A stretch of 64,000 nt of DNA, from positions 248,001 to 312,000 of the forward strand of contig CAWIOM010000004.1 of assembly GCA_963837735.1 (NCBI GenBank). Reading direction: 5' to 3'. The position numbers and the translations under genes are program-made. Positions within the stretch are counted from its first letter, which is position 1; each line of letters starts with the position of its first letter. The notes under the pieces were generated by a model. That model was not told the origin of the DNA and made no database searches. It worked only from the letters and a program-made list of their open reading frames with translations. Positions 18,587 to 27,838 of this stretch are shown here, one piece after another. Origin of the DNA: VRUE01 sp963837735. GTDB taxonomy: Bacteria; Actinomycetota; Thermoleophilia; Solirubrobacterales; 70-9.

Positions 18587-18621
18587 CAAGTTTAGCCGAC
18601 CAGCCAGCCAGTTCTCGGCTG

Positions 18622-18627
18622 TAGCTT
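18622..18627 (+). promoter_or_regulatory. Predicted -10 (TAGCTT), 6 nt before CWB2 start
   Basis: TAGCTT on the plus strand, six bases before the GTG at 18634; no Shine-Dalgarno is present. Fits a leaderless promoter. Confidence 0.4.
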
Positions 18628-18633
18628 TCCGCT

Positions 18634-19887
18634 GTGGCCAGAGAGAGACCGATCAATGCCCCGGATGCGCCGGGAAGGAGGCGGCCGCCCCTGGCACCGG
18701 CCCTGAAGGTGATCGGCGGCGTCGTCGTCCTCGCCGCCGTCTTCATCGCCGCCGCGATCCTCGGCAGCGGCGGCGACTCGGCGAATCGGGCCGCGCCTCA
18801 GGTCAGCGGCGCCCCGGGAGAGGCGCGGGCGACCGGGCAGTCGACGACGGAGCTCGGCTATCCCGCCTTCGCGACCAAGAACACGACCCGCGTCGGCGGC
18901 GCCGACGCGGCCGCGAACGCGGCGGGCGTGGCGCTCGCCGTCTTCCCCTCGACCGACGACGCCGATCGGCCGGCGGCGGTGACCCTCGTCGACGAAGACG
19001 AATGGGCCGGCGCGATCGCCGCGGCGGTGCTGATGGCCGAGCCGCTGCGGGCCCCGATCCTGGTCTCCGGCCGTGACGCGATGCCGGTGGAGAGCGTCGA
19101 AGCCCTGCGCGCCCTCGACCCCCGGGGCAGCAGCGCCACCCACGGCGCCGCGGCGATCGCGATCGGCGAGGCGGGGGCGCCCACGGGGCTGAAGACGAAG
19201 CGCGTCAAGGGAAGCGGGCCGGCGGCGACCGCGGCGGCGATCCTGGCCCTGCGCGACCGGCTCTTTCCCTCTCCCCCCCGGCACATCGTGATCGCGCCCG
19301 CGCAGGAGCCGGGGTTCGCGATGCCGGCCGCAGCCTGGGCGGCCCGATCCGGCGACCCGGTGCTCTACGCAGGCCGCGAGAAGCTGCCGAAGGCGACGGC
19401 CAGGGCGCTGCGCAGCCACTCGAAGGTGCCCGCGTACGTGCTCGGGCCCTCCTCGGCGATCTCCTCAGACGTCCTCCGCCAGATCGCCGCGATCAGCCCT
19501 ACCGTGCACCGCGTCTCCGGCGAGGACCCCGTCGCCAACGCGATCGCACTGGCCCGCTACTCCGACGGCGACTTCGGCTGGAACATCAACGACCCGGGGC
19601 ACGGCTTCGTCGTCGCCCGCAGCGACGAGCCCCTCGATGCCGCGGCTGCCGCACCGCTCTCGGCCGCCGGGACCTGGGGCCCGCTGCTCCTCACCGACGA
19701 CGCCGGTACGCTTCCGGCGGCTCTGCGCGGGTACCTGCTCGACGTCAAGCCGGGCTATACGGACGACCCGACGCGGGCCTTCTACAACCATGTTTGGGTG
19801 ATCGGAGACCAGGAGGCCATCGAGGTGGGACAACAGGCTGAAATAGACGGCCTCGCCGAGCTGGCGAAGATCGGAGGCGGGCAATGA
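18634..19887 (+). CDS. Secreted/anchored CWB2-repeat protein
   Basis: The 417-residue protein has an N-terminal membrane anchor (VIGGVVVLAAVFIAAAIL, residues about 26-43) and an exported domain built from putative cell-wall-binding repeats type 2: TTRVGGADAAANAAGVALAV, AAVTLVDEDEWAGAIAAAVL, APILVSGRDAMP, and PTVHRVSGEDPVANAIALAR. CWB2 repeats bind cell-wall polymers in Gram-positive bacteria. It starts at GTG without a Shine-Dalgarno. The next gene starts inside its stop codon (ATGA), so the three genes from here to 20797 form one unit. Confidence 0.8.
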   Translation: MARERPINAPDAPGRRRPPLAPALKVIGGVVVLAAVFIAAAILGSGGDSANRAAPQVSGAPGEARATGQSTTELGYPAFATKNTTRVGGADAAANAAGVALAVFPSTDDADRPAAVTLVDEDEWAGAIAAAVLMAEPLRAPILVSGRDAMPVESVEALRALDPRGSSATHGAAAIAIGEAGAPTGLKTKRVKGSGPAATAAAILALRDRLFPSPPRHIVIAPAQEPGFAMPAAAWAARSGDPVLYAGREKLPKATARALRSHSKVPAYVLGPSSAISSDVLRQIAAISPTVHRVSGEDPVANAIALARYSDGDFGWNINDPGHGFVVARSDEPLDAAAAAPLSAAGTWGPLLLTDDAGTLPAALRGYLLDVKPGYTDDPTRAFYNHVWVIGDQEAIEVGQQAEIDGLAELAKIGGGQ

Positions 19888-20132
19888 GCGAGGCAGAGAA
19901 CCCGGAGCTGCTGGGAAGGGCCGGCGAGGTCAGCGCCGAGGACATCCGCGCGCTGGCCGGCGCCTCCACCCCCCACTTCGCGCTCCAGGTCCGCAACCGG
20001 ATCCAGCGCCTGATCGAGCCGCTGCCCGCCGGGCACCCGGCCCGCACCGAAGGCGAGCGCAAGATCGCCGCGCTCGAGGAGCTCGCCGAGCACAGCGGCG
20101 ACCCCCGCGGAACGATGGGCATCGGCCATTGA
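19884..20132 (+). CDS. Small soluble protein, unknown
   Basis: 82 residues, hydrophilic and helix-prone: EVSAEDIRALAGASTPHF, QVRNRIQRLIEPL and ERKIAALEELAEHSGD. ATG overlaps the preceding stop (ATGA) and its own stop overlaps the TTG of the metallo-hydrolase gene (TTGA). The strict coupling suggests stoichiometric synthesis with its neighbours. No family recognised. Confidence 0.7.
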   Translation: MSEAENPELLGRAGEVSAEDIRALAGASTPHFALQVRNRIQRLIEPLPAGHPARTEGERKIAALEELAEHSGDPRGTMGIGH

Positions 20133-20797
20133 AGAACGTCGCCCCGGGGGTCTGGCGACTCAAGGAGCTGCCGTCCCCGACGATCAACATCTACCTCGCG
20201 GGGGATGTGCTGATCGACGCCGGCCGGCGCTGGGACAGGCGCCGGGTCTTCGCCGAGCTCGAGGGCCACGAGATTTCGATGGTCGCCCTCACCCACGTCC
20301 ACCCCGACCACCAGGGGGTGGCGAAGGACCTCTGCGAAGCGCGAGGGGTTCCGCTCGCCTGCCACGCCGACGACGTCGATGCGATGGAGGGCCGCCGGCC
20401 GATCCAGGAGGCGGCGCCGGGAAATCCAGTCAACCGCTTGATCAAGGCGATCTGGGAGGGCCCCCCGCACGAGGTCGGTCGGGTGCTCAACGAGGGTGAC
20501 GAGGTCGCCGGGTTCCGGGTCGTCCACGCGCCCGGCCATGCCCGCGGCGAGGTGGTCTTCTTCCGCGAGACCGATCGGGTCGCGCTCTGCGGCGACGTGA
20601 TCCGCAACATGAGCTACGCGACCGCGCTGCCGGGGATCAAGGAGCCGCCGGCGATCTTCACCTACGACCCGGCCGAGAATCGCCGCTCGATCCGCAAGCT
20701 CGCCGCGCTCGAGCCTTCGCTGATCCTGCCCGGGCACGGGCCCGCGGTCACGAACATGGACGCCTTCCGGCGCTTCGCCGCCGCCCTGCCCGACTGA
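20129..20797 (+). CDS. Metallo-beta-lactamase-fold hydrolase
   Basis: The 222-residue protein has the MBL metal-binding set: LTHVHPDHQG (HxHxDH), APGHARGEV (third His), LCGDVIRN (bridging Asp) and ILPGHGP (last His). Small stand-alone MBL proteins of this type hydrolyse thioesters, lactones or similar; the substrate is unknown. TTG start at 20129 overlaps the previous stop. No signal peptide, so cytosolic, in contrast with the exported CWB2 protein of the same operon. Confidence 0.88.
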   Translation: MKNVAPGVWRLKELPSPTINIYLAGDVLIDAGRRWDRRRVFAELEGHEISMVALTHVHPDHQGVAKDLCEARGVPLACHADDVDAMEGRRPIQEAAPGNPVNRLIKAIWEGPPHEVGRVLNEGDEVAGFRVVHAPGHARGEVVFFRETDRVALCGDVIRNMSYATALPGIKEPPAIFTYDPAENRRSIRKLAALEPSLILPGHGPAVTNMDAFRRFAAALPD

Positions 20798-20854
20798 ACC
20801 GGCTCCGCCCTGTCGGAGGTTTTCACCGCCGATTGGGGAGGGTAGGTCCCGGGC

Positions 20855-21379
20855 ATGAGAACTTCGAGAAGCAGACATCCCTCGCCGGCGATGGTGGTCG
20901 CGATCCTCGCTCTGATCGTCGCCCTCGCGGGCACCGCCTACGCCGCTCAGAACATCAACGGCGGAGCGATCCAGAAGCAGACGATCGGCGGCGGCAAGCT
21001 GAAGCACAACACGCTGACCGGCTACCAGATCAAGGTCAACAAGATCGGCGTGGTCCCGACCGCGAAGCGCGCCACTCACACCTACTGGGCGGTCGTCGAC
21101 AACCCGGCGGGCGCCGCCAACGCGACCCTGGCTCGGGCCAGCGACGCCGGCGTGGTCGCCACCGAGGGCGGCGGCGCGGTCGCCGTCACCTTCCCCGCCA
21201 ACGTCAGCGGCTGCGCCAACGTCGCCGGCCGCGACAACGCGGGGGTCACGGTTCCCTCGCCCGGATACGCCCAGACCAACATCGCCGTCGCCAACCCGAA
21301 CGCGATCGAAGTCCGCACCCGCGACGCGAAAGGCGACAACGAGGACGGCGACTTCCAGCTGATCGTCGTCTGCCCTTAG
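20855..21379 (+). CDS. Secreted protein of the PSPAM-leader family
   Basis: The 174-residue protein opens with a basic start and an unusual leader (PSPAMVVAILALIVALAGT) cleaved near AYA. A short repeat-like zone follows (INGGAIQKQTIGGGKLKHN, LTGYQIKVNKIG) and then a beta-rich domain with two cysteines (SGCANV, VVCP at the end). The leader and the G..I....L....LTG pattern are shared with the protein at 29917-30589, so they are paralogues. Localisation outside the membrane is well supported; function unknown. Confidence 0.75.
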   Translation: MRTSRSRHPSPAMVVAILALIVALAGTAYAAQNINGGAIQKQTIGGGKLKHNTLTGYQIKVNKIGVVPTAKRATHTYWAVVDNPAGAANATLARASDAGVVATEGGGAVAVTFPANVSGCANVAGRDNAGVTVPSPGYAQTNIAVANPNAIEVRTRDAKGDNEDGDFQLIVVCP

Positions 21380-21460
21380 AAAGACTGCCCACGACAGTGG
21401 GTATTCCCGGCTCGGCCCCCGCCTCCCCAGTCGGGGCCGGGCCGGGATCTGCCAAGCGGA

Positions 21461-21466
21461 TAGGCT
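21461..21466 (+). promoter_or_regulatory. Predicted -10 (TAGGCT), 8 nt before 21475 gene
   Basis: TAGGCT on the plus strand, eight bases before the ATG at 21475. Fits a leaderless promoter. Confidence 0.45.
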
Positions 21467-21474
21467 TGGCGGCG

Positions 21475-21678
21475 ATGGCCGAGGCCGAGCACGGATTCAA
21501 GGAGGGGGACCCTGTCTGGGTGGAGGACGGGGACGGCAAGCACCACCCGGGCGTGTTCGTCGGCGACAACGAGAGCTCGGGCTGGTTCGGCGGCGGCCCC
21601 AGCGCCTACGTGGTCCATCCCGAGGCCCACAACGCCGAGGTCGTCTCGATCTTCCGCATCACCCCGCGCGAGGAGTAG
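21475..21678 (+). CDS. Small KOW/SH3-like protein, unknown
   Basis: 67 residues, acidic. EGDPVWVEDGDGKHHPGVF followed by YVVHPEAHNAEVVSIFRI is a beta-barrel-like pattern (variable loop, then strands), similar in outline to KOW or small SH3 modules. The start is supported by TAGGCT 8 nt upstream and by the abrupt loss of coding character further upstream. Convergent with the ATL gene, whose stop is 8 nt away. Confidence 0.62.
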   Translation: MAEAEHGFKEGDPVWVEDGDGKHHPGVFVGDNESSGWFGGGPSAYVVHPEAHNAEVVSIFRITPREE

Positions 21679-21686
21679 ATCCCGCG

Positions 21687-21977
21687 CTAGGAGGGGAGTC
21701 GCACCTCCCGCATCTCGACCTGCTCGCCGCGAAACGGCACCCCCTCGGCAGCGAGCCGCCGCTTCTGGCGCGTCCCCTTTGCGAGCGAGCCGTCGGCGCG
21801 CACGACCCGCCACCAGGGCAGATCCGGCTCGTCGCACTCGAAGAGGACCGCCCCGGCGTAGCGCGGTGCTCCGGGCGAGACATCACCGTAGGTGCTGACC
21901 ATCCCCTCGGGAATCGCCCGAACCCGCTCCAGGACTTCGAGCTCGCGAGAGCGCGGTTGTTCCCGCATACCGGGCAT
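21687..21977 (-). CDS. Alkyltransferase-like protein (MGMT/ATL family)
   Basis: The 96-residue protein is the DNA-binding domain of O6-methylguanine transferases: VLERVRAIPEGMVSTYGDVS, GAPRYAGAVL, and DLPWWRVVRADGSL. The catalytic motif PCHRV is replaced by PWWRV, so the alkyl-accepting cysteine is missing, as in ATL proteins, which bind alkylated guanine and hand it to nucleotide excision repair. The start at 21977 versus 21968 is uncertain. It follows the LLM oxidoreductase gene by 17 nt. Confidence 0.85.
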   Translation of the reverse strand: MPGMREQPRSRELEVLERVRAIPEGMVSTYGDVSPGAPRYAGAVLFECDEPDLPWWRVVRADGSLAKGTRQKRRLAAEGVPFRGEQVEMREVRLPS

Positions 21978-21994
21978 AACTGCGCTCTCAGCGA

Positions 21995-23023
21995 TCAGGA
22001 CGCCGGCCCGAAGGCGTCGATGATCCGGTTCTGGAACTCGCTCAGCTCCTCGGGCGAGATGAAGTAGGTGGGCGGCGTCAGGAAGAGGCCGTCGGCACGC
22101 TCCGCCGTGGCCTCGACCCGGGCCCGCACCTTGTCCAGGGGCCCGGCGGCGCAGTAGGTGTCGACCATCTCGTCGCTGATCGCCGCCGGCACGGCGGCGA
22201 GGTCGCCGCGCCGGAAGGCGTCGCCGGCGGCGACGGCGTTGTCGGCGAACCCGTGCAGCTCCCAGAGCGGCATGTAGGTCTTGACGGTCGCGTAGAAGGA
22301 GATCGTGCGGCGGGCCATCTCGATCGCCCGCTCTTCGTCGTCGTCGATCGCGCAGCAGACCGTCGGCAGGTAGTCGAAGTCCTGGCGCTCGCGGCCCGAG
22401 CGCTCGAGGCCGGTCTCGAAGGAGTCGACGACGACCTCGTCGATCCAGCGCAGGCTCTGGATCGGGTGGCCGATCAGGCCGTCGGCGACGTCGCCGGCCA
22501 TCCGGCACATCCCGCCCTGGACCCCGGCCGTGTAGATCGGCACCGACTCCCGGGCCGCCGGGTGGGGCCGGATCCAGCCCCTGATGTCGATGTCGTAGTA
22601 GGTGCCCTCGTAGCGGATCGGCTCGCCCTTGCCGGCCTGCTGCATGATCAGCCGGGTGGCCTCGATCGCCTCGCGCAGGTGCGGCGCCGGCTTGCCGTAC
22701 TCGGCGTTGTGCCAGGTCTCGTTGAGGCGCTTGACGCCGGAGCCGAGCCCGAGCCGGAAGCGGCCGCCGGACATCTCGTCGATGTCGAGAGCCGAGATTG
22801 CGACGATGAACGGGCTGCGCGTGAACGCCCAGGCGATACCCGTGGCGACGTCGATCTTCTCGGTCTTTCCCGCCAGGTAGGCGGCCTGGGTGATCGAGGA
22901 GCGGAACAGCTCCGGCGCCCAGACGCACTCGACCCCGGCCGCCTCGGCGCGCTTCGTCTCCGCCTCCAGGTCGGCGACCGAGGTGCCGATCGCGGCGACC
23001 GAGATCCTCTCCAGGGCTCCCAC
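21995..23023 (-). CDS. LLM-class (F420-type) oxidoreductase
   Basis: The 342-residue protein has the luciferase-like TIM-barrel pattern: TKRAEAAGVECVWAPELF, KIDVATGIAWAFTRSPF, GGRFRLGLGSGVKRLNE and PIYTAGVQGGMCRMAGDVAD. In Actinobacteria such enzymes usually use F420 (sometimes FMN), and many sit among acyl-CoA catabolism genes as here. The substrate is unknown. Start GTG at 23023, 12 nt after the stop of the upstream acyl-CoA dehydrogenase gene, so it is probably in the same operon. Confidence 0.88.
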   Translation of the reverse strand: MGALERISVAAIGTSVADLEAETKRAEAAGVECVWAPELFRSSITQAAYLAGKTEKIDVATGIAWAFTRSPFIVAISALDIDEMSGGRFRLGLGSGVKRLNETWHNAEYGKPAPHLREAIEATRLIMQQAGKGEPIRYEGTYYDIDIRGWIRPHPAARESVPIYTAGVQGGMCRMAGDVADGLIGHPIQSLRWIDEVVVDSFETGLERSGRERQDFDYLPTVCCAIDDDEERAIEMARRTISFYATVKTYMPLWELHGFADNAVAAGDAFRRGDLAAVPAAISDEMVDTYCAAGPLDKVRARVEATAERADGLFLTPPTYFISPEELSEFQNRIIDAFGPAS

Positions 23024-23035
23024 GGCGGCTATGGC

Positions 23036-24160
23036 CTAGACGGCGGCGGGCTCGGCGGCGCCCGCCAGCACGGCGTCGGCAACCCGCTCGCGGTGCCACT
23101 TGGCGTCGCCGAACATCGCCGCGTTCTGTTTGCCGCGCTTGAGGAAGAAGTGGAGGTCGTGCTCCCAGGTGAAGCCGATCCCGCCGTGGACCTGGACCGC
23201 GGCGTCGGGGACCCGCCAGCCGGCGTCGGAGGAGTAGGCCTTGGCGATCGAGGCGGCCAGCGGCAGGGCCTCCGGCTCGGCATCGGCGGCCCAGGCTGCG
23301 CCGTAGACCGCCGAGCGCGAGTTCTCGGTCTCGAGCAGCATCTGGGCGCAGCGGTGGGACACCGCCTGGTAGGCGCCGATCGGGCGGTCGAACTGCTTGC
23401 GGTCTTTGGCGTACTCGACCGACATCTCCATCGTCCGCTGGGCGATCCCGGTCGACTCGGCGGCGAGCGCCACGCAGAGGCGGTGGAAGACGGGGTAGTA
23501 ATCGGCGGCCTCGCCGGGCATCGTGTCCGCCGCCGCAACCTTGACGCCCTCGAATCGAACCGAGGAGAGGCGGCGGGTGGCGTCTATCGAGGGTTCGCCG
23601 ACGACCGTGACGCCGTCAGCGCCCGCGTCGACAAGATGGCGGCGGCCGTCGGAGGTCGCGACGAGGAAGAAGTCCGCCGAGGCGGCGTCGGCGACGAGCA
23701 CCTTTTCGCCGTCGAGGACGATGCCGTCGCCGCCGGCGGCACCCTCCATCGTGAAGCCGCCGGGCGTCGCCGGCGAGCCCGCGTCCCAGAGCGCCGGCGC
23801 GCCACGCAGGCTGCCCGCTGCCAGGGGGCGCAGGTAGCGCTCGCGCTGGTCGTCGGAGCCGCATAGGGCCAGGGCGATGCCGGCGATCGTGTCGGTGAAG
23901 AGCGGCGAGGGGGCGAGCGCGTATCCCATCTCCTCGAAGAGGACCGCCAGGTCGACGATCCCCAGTCCCTGGCCGCCCCACTCCTCGGGCAGCGCCAGGC
24001 CGGTCCAGCCGAGCTCGGCCATCTCGTCCCACTCGGCCTGGTCGAAACCCGTGTCCGAGGCGGCGAGCTCGCGGATCCGCTCCGATTTGTAGCGAGCGGC
24101 GAGGAAGCCCTTGGCCGTTGCCTTGATCGCCTGCTGCTCGTCTGTGAGGTCGAAGTACAC
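23036..24160 (-). CDS. Acyl-CoA dehydrogenase (FadE-like, short form)
   Basis: 374 residues; YFDLTDEQQAIKATAKGFL at the N-terminus, LPEEWGGQGLGIVDLAVLFE, then RKQFDRPIGAYQAVSHRCAQ, AYSSDAGWRVPDAAVQVHGG and GFTWEHDLHFFLKR. The pattern is that of the smaller subunit of actinobacterial heteromeric ACADs (FadE pairs acting on steroid or branched acyl-CoA): the middle domain is reduced and the usual catalytic Glu is not obvious. The partner would be the ACAD encoded just upstream. GTG start, 9 nt after the upstream stop. Confidence 0.9.
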   Translation of the reverse strand: MYFDLTDEQQAIKATAKGFLAARYKSERIRELAASDTGFDQAEWDEMAELGWTGLALPEEWGGQGLGIVDLAVLFEEMGYALAPSPLFTDTIAGIALALCGSDDQRERYLRPLAAGSLRGAPALWDAGSPATPGGFTMEGAAGGDGIVLDGEKVLVADAASADFFLVATSDGRRHLVDAGADGVTVVGEPSIDATRRLSSVRFEGVKVAAADTMPGEAADYYPVFHRLCVALAAESTGIAQRTMEMSVEYAKDRKQFDRPIGAYQAVSHRCAQMLLETENSRSAVYGAAWAADAEPEALPLAASIAKAYSSDAGWRVPDAAVQVHGGIGFTWEHDLHFFLKRGKQNAAMFGDAKWHRERVADAVLAGAAEPAAV

Positions 24161-24169
24161 GGCGGTCGC

Positions 24170-25349
24170 CTAGCGCATCCTCGGCAGGCCGAGGACCCGC
24201 TCGGCGATGATGTTCTTGAGGATGTCGGTGGTGCCGCCCTCGATCGAGTTGGCGCGCGAGCGCAGGAAGGAGTACTCCCAGGCGCCGTTCGACGGGCGCG
24301 TGCTCGGAGCCGCGGCTGAGCGGCGCGTAGGCGCCCTCGATGTCGAGCGCCAGCTCGGCGATCGTCTGGTTGATGTCAGCCCACTGCCACTTGCCGAGCG
24401 ACCCCTCGGGGCCGGGGATCCCGGACTGCATGGTCTTGGTCAGGCCGCGGTAGGCGTTTAGGCGCATCGTCTCCGCCTCGATGTGGAGCTGGGCGATGCG
24501 CTGGCGAAAGACGGGGTCCTCCGCCGCGGTGCCGCCGTTGACCCGGGTCTCCGCGGCCAGCGAGTTGAGCTTCTTGAGCTGGTTGGAGACCGAGGCGATC
24601 GCGCCGAAGGCGAGCCCGGCGCGCTCGTTCATCAGCGTCGTGATCGCAACGGTCCAGCCATTGCCGACGCCGCCGACGACATTGGCGTCGGGGATCCGCG
24701 CCTCCTCGATGAAGATCTCGTTGAACTCGCCCTCGCCCGTGATCTGAACCAGAGGGCGGACCTGAACGCCGGGCTGGTCCATGTCCATGAGGAAGTAGGT
24801 GAGGCCCTTGTGCTTGGGGGCGTCGGGGTCGGTGCGGGCGACGAGCATGCACCACTTCGAGAACTGGGCCAGCGTCGTCCAGACCTTCTGGCCGGTGACG
24901 ACCCATTCGTCGCCGTCCTTGACGGCGCGCGTCTTCAGCGAGGCGAGGTCGGAGCCCGACTCCGGCTCCGAGAAGCCCTGGCACCAGATCTCCTCGGCGG
25001 TCAGGATCGGCTCCAGGTAGCGCTTCTTCTGCTCGTCGGTGCCGTGGGCGATGACGACCGGCCCGCCCATCGCAAGCCCGAGCACGTTTGCCGGGCTCGG
25101 GGTTTCGGCGCGGGCCGCCTCGCCGACGAAGATCGCCTGCTCGATCAGCGTCGCGCCGCGGCCGCCGTACTCCTTCGGCCAGGAGATCCCCGCCCAGCCC
25201 GCCTCGTGGAGCTTGCCCTGCCACTCGCGCCGGAAGGCGATCACCTCGTCGAGGCCGGTCTCGGGCTCAGGGCCCGGGTCGTTCTCCTCGAGCCAGGTGC
25301 GGACCTCTTCGCGGAGCTCCTGCTCGGAGGGGGAGAGCGTCAGGTCCAT
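24170..25349 (-). CDS. Acyl-CoA dehydrogenase, one frameshift near the end
   Basis: From ATG 25349 the frame encodes a full ACAD: ISWPKEYGGRGATLIEQAIF, GFSEPESGSDLASLKTRAVK, TGQKVWTTLAQFSKWCML, and ALDIEGAYAPLSRGSE. At about 24300 the frame breaks; the other frame carries the expected tail (SFLRSRANSIEGGTTDILKN, then GLPRMR and TAG at 24170). Deleting one base gives 393 residues. The GGTTDI region fits the FAD/active-site segment of FadE enzymes. It is probably the partner of the downstream 374-residue ACAD. A perfect palindrome sits just upstream of the start. Confidence 0.9.
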
Positions 25350-25366
25350 CGGCGAACCAGCATATA

Positions 25367-25394
25367 GGCGGACTGGCCAGACGGCCAGTCCGCC
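25367..25394. promoter_or_regulatory. Perfect 12-bp inverted repeat at acyl-CoA dehydrogenase promoter
   Basis: GGCGGACTGGCC and its reverse complement are separated by AGAC, 17 bp upstream of the ATG at 25349. A TATATG hexamer lies between palindrome and start, so the palindrome covers the -35/spacer region. The half-site GACTGGCC resembles GACTGGTC in the other two operators, favouring a TetR-type operator. A hairpin terminator for the lipoprotein gene is the alternative, but no T-run follows. Confidence 0.5.
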
Positions 25395-25413
25395 TCACGC
25401 AGGGTCTGGGCGA

Positions 25414-25908
25414 TCAGCTTCCTTCGTTCTCTTCTTCTTCGCCGCAGGCGGTGAGCCCGTAGGCCTGGGCTTCTTTGTTGACTTCGGTGAAGGGCCCGGC
25501 GCCTTCCTGGGTCAGCGAAACCGGGTCTTCTTCCCCTTCTTCCATCGCTTCTTCGACGCCGGTCAGTAGTTGGTCGACTTCGCCTTCGTCGCCTTCGGGC
25601 GCTCCCAGGGCGCGGAGTTCTTCGACCTGCTTCGCGACCGAGGGGAGCAGAATCGTTTCGGCCGCTTCTTCGAGCTGGGCTTCGCTCGGTTCCTTGTTCT
25701 GGCTGAGGTTCTTTTCTTTCGCGAATTCTTCGAAGCCTGCGTCGATTTCCTTGTTGCCTGCGGCGCAGATCGCATTCCCCTGTTTGATGAATTCGGCCTT
25801 GGTCAGGGATGCGGTCGAGTCGGTCGTGCTGTCGCCGCTGCTGCCGCAGCCGGCCGCGACCAGGCCGACCGCGACCACGGCGACGATCAGTGCGAGAAAT
25901 CTGTTCAA
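25414..25908 (-). CDS. Lipoprotein, acidic, unknown
   Basis: Started at TTG 25908, 164 residues: a compact lipoprotein leader (RFLALIVAVVAVGLVAAGC) with lipobox VAAGC. The mature part is acidic and helical (LTKAEFIKQGNAICAAGNKE, PSVAKQVEELRALGAPEGDE) and ends in a Glu-rich tail after a Cys. Three cysteines beyond the lipobox region could form a disulfide. The TTG start has GAGGAG upstream and puts the leader at the very N-terminus; the longer ATG-started frame adds 13 unlikely residues. This lipoprotein type is frequent in Solirubrobacterales (from memory); role unknown. Confidence 0.78.
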   Translation of the reverse strand: MNRFLALIVAVVAVGLVAAGCGSSGDSTTDSTASLTKAEFIKQGNAICAAGNKEIDAGFEEFAKEKNLSQNKEPSEAQLEEAAETILLPSVAKQVEELRALGAPEGDEGEVDQLLTGVEEAMEEGEEDPVSLTQEGAGPFTEVNKEAQAYGLTACGEEEENEGS

Positions 25909-25989
25909 GGGTGGCTCCTCGGGGAGGGATTGATCTGGAGATTCCAACCTACCGCGCGGGCTCTTCCGCGGTCGCTCCGCCGGCAGCGC

Positions 25990-27174
<1,185 letters not shown>

Positions 27175-27266
27175 CACAGCCTCCAGTCGTTTCGCCGTTC
27201 CGCTGCGCCTTTTGGACCTCATGGCGACCAAAAGGAACAGTGGAAGAAATTGTCTGTCCACGATAG

Positions 27267-27286
27267 TCGATTGACTGGTCAGTCAG
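27267..27286. promoter_or_regulatory. TetR-type operator upstream of thiolase
   Basis: TCGATTGACTGGTCAGTCAG contains the inverted arms TGACTG-GT-CAGTCA and matches the reverse complement of the 18567-18586 site at 16 of 20 positions. It lies between the thiolase gene and the divergent secreted-protein gene. Confidence 0.58.
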
Positions 27287-27324
27287 CCAGTTGTGTAGCG
27301 CTTCTCACGCGCGGCGATCGCGGG

Positions 27325-27330
27325 TAGGCT
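27325..27330 (+). promoter_or_regulatory. Predicted -10 (TAGGCT), 7 nt before 27338 gene
   Basis: TAGGCT, seven bases before the ATG at 27338, with no Shine-Dalgarno; fits leaderless initiation. Confidence 0.45.
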
Positions 27331-27337
27331 GGCGACC

Positions 27338-27781
27338 ATGAGCAATCGGCTCAGGATTCCGATCCTTTCCCTCGCCCTCGCCGCCACCCTGCTGGTCGCG
27401 ATCCCCGCCCTCGCCTCGAACGCCTTCCAGAGCGGGAAGTACAAGGGGACCACCGAACAGGGCGAGGTCATCGCCTTCAAGGCGACCCAGGGCCAGGTGA
27501 CGAAGATGCGCTTCAACACCATCGCCCTCTGCAAGAGCGGGTCCGGGTCGAAGGGGAAGTTCTCCAACCTGCACGCGCCGATCAAGAACACCCGCTTCGA
27601 AATCAAGCTGACCGGCAACCGGGGCGCCACGAAGGTCACGGTCAAGGGCCGCCTCACCGGGCCCTACGCCGGCGGGACGATCGTCGACCACACCAGGGTC
27701 AACCCGGAAAAAGACGGCGAACCCGATCCGCAGGGAAGCGACCGCTGCAAGGCGACGTTCCACTGGGCGGCGGAACTCTAG
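27338..27781 (+). CDS. Small secreted protein, unknown
   Basis: 147 residues with a clear signal peptide (ILSLALAATLLVAIPALA). The mature part is basic and beta-rich (SGKYKGTTEQGEVIAFKA, RFEIKLTGNRGATKVTVKG) with two cysteines (ALCKSG, DRCKATF) likely to form a disulfide. It looks like a small extracellular beta-sandwich. No family name recognised; similar small proteins recur in this bacterial order. Confidence 0.72.
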   Translation: MSNRLRIPILSLALAATLLVAIPALASNAFQSGKYKGTTEQGEVIAFKATQGQVTKMRFNTIALCKSGSGSKGKFSNLHAPIKNTRFEIKLTGNRGATKVTVKGRLTGPYAGGTIVDHTRVNPEKDGEPDPQGSDRCKATFHWAAEL

Positions 27782-27838
27782 GCACGAGCGCGGGCTGGCG
27801 ACCGCCGAACGGGGCCGCGTGATAGGAACCCGTTCTCG

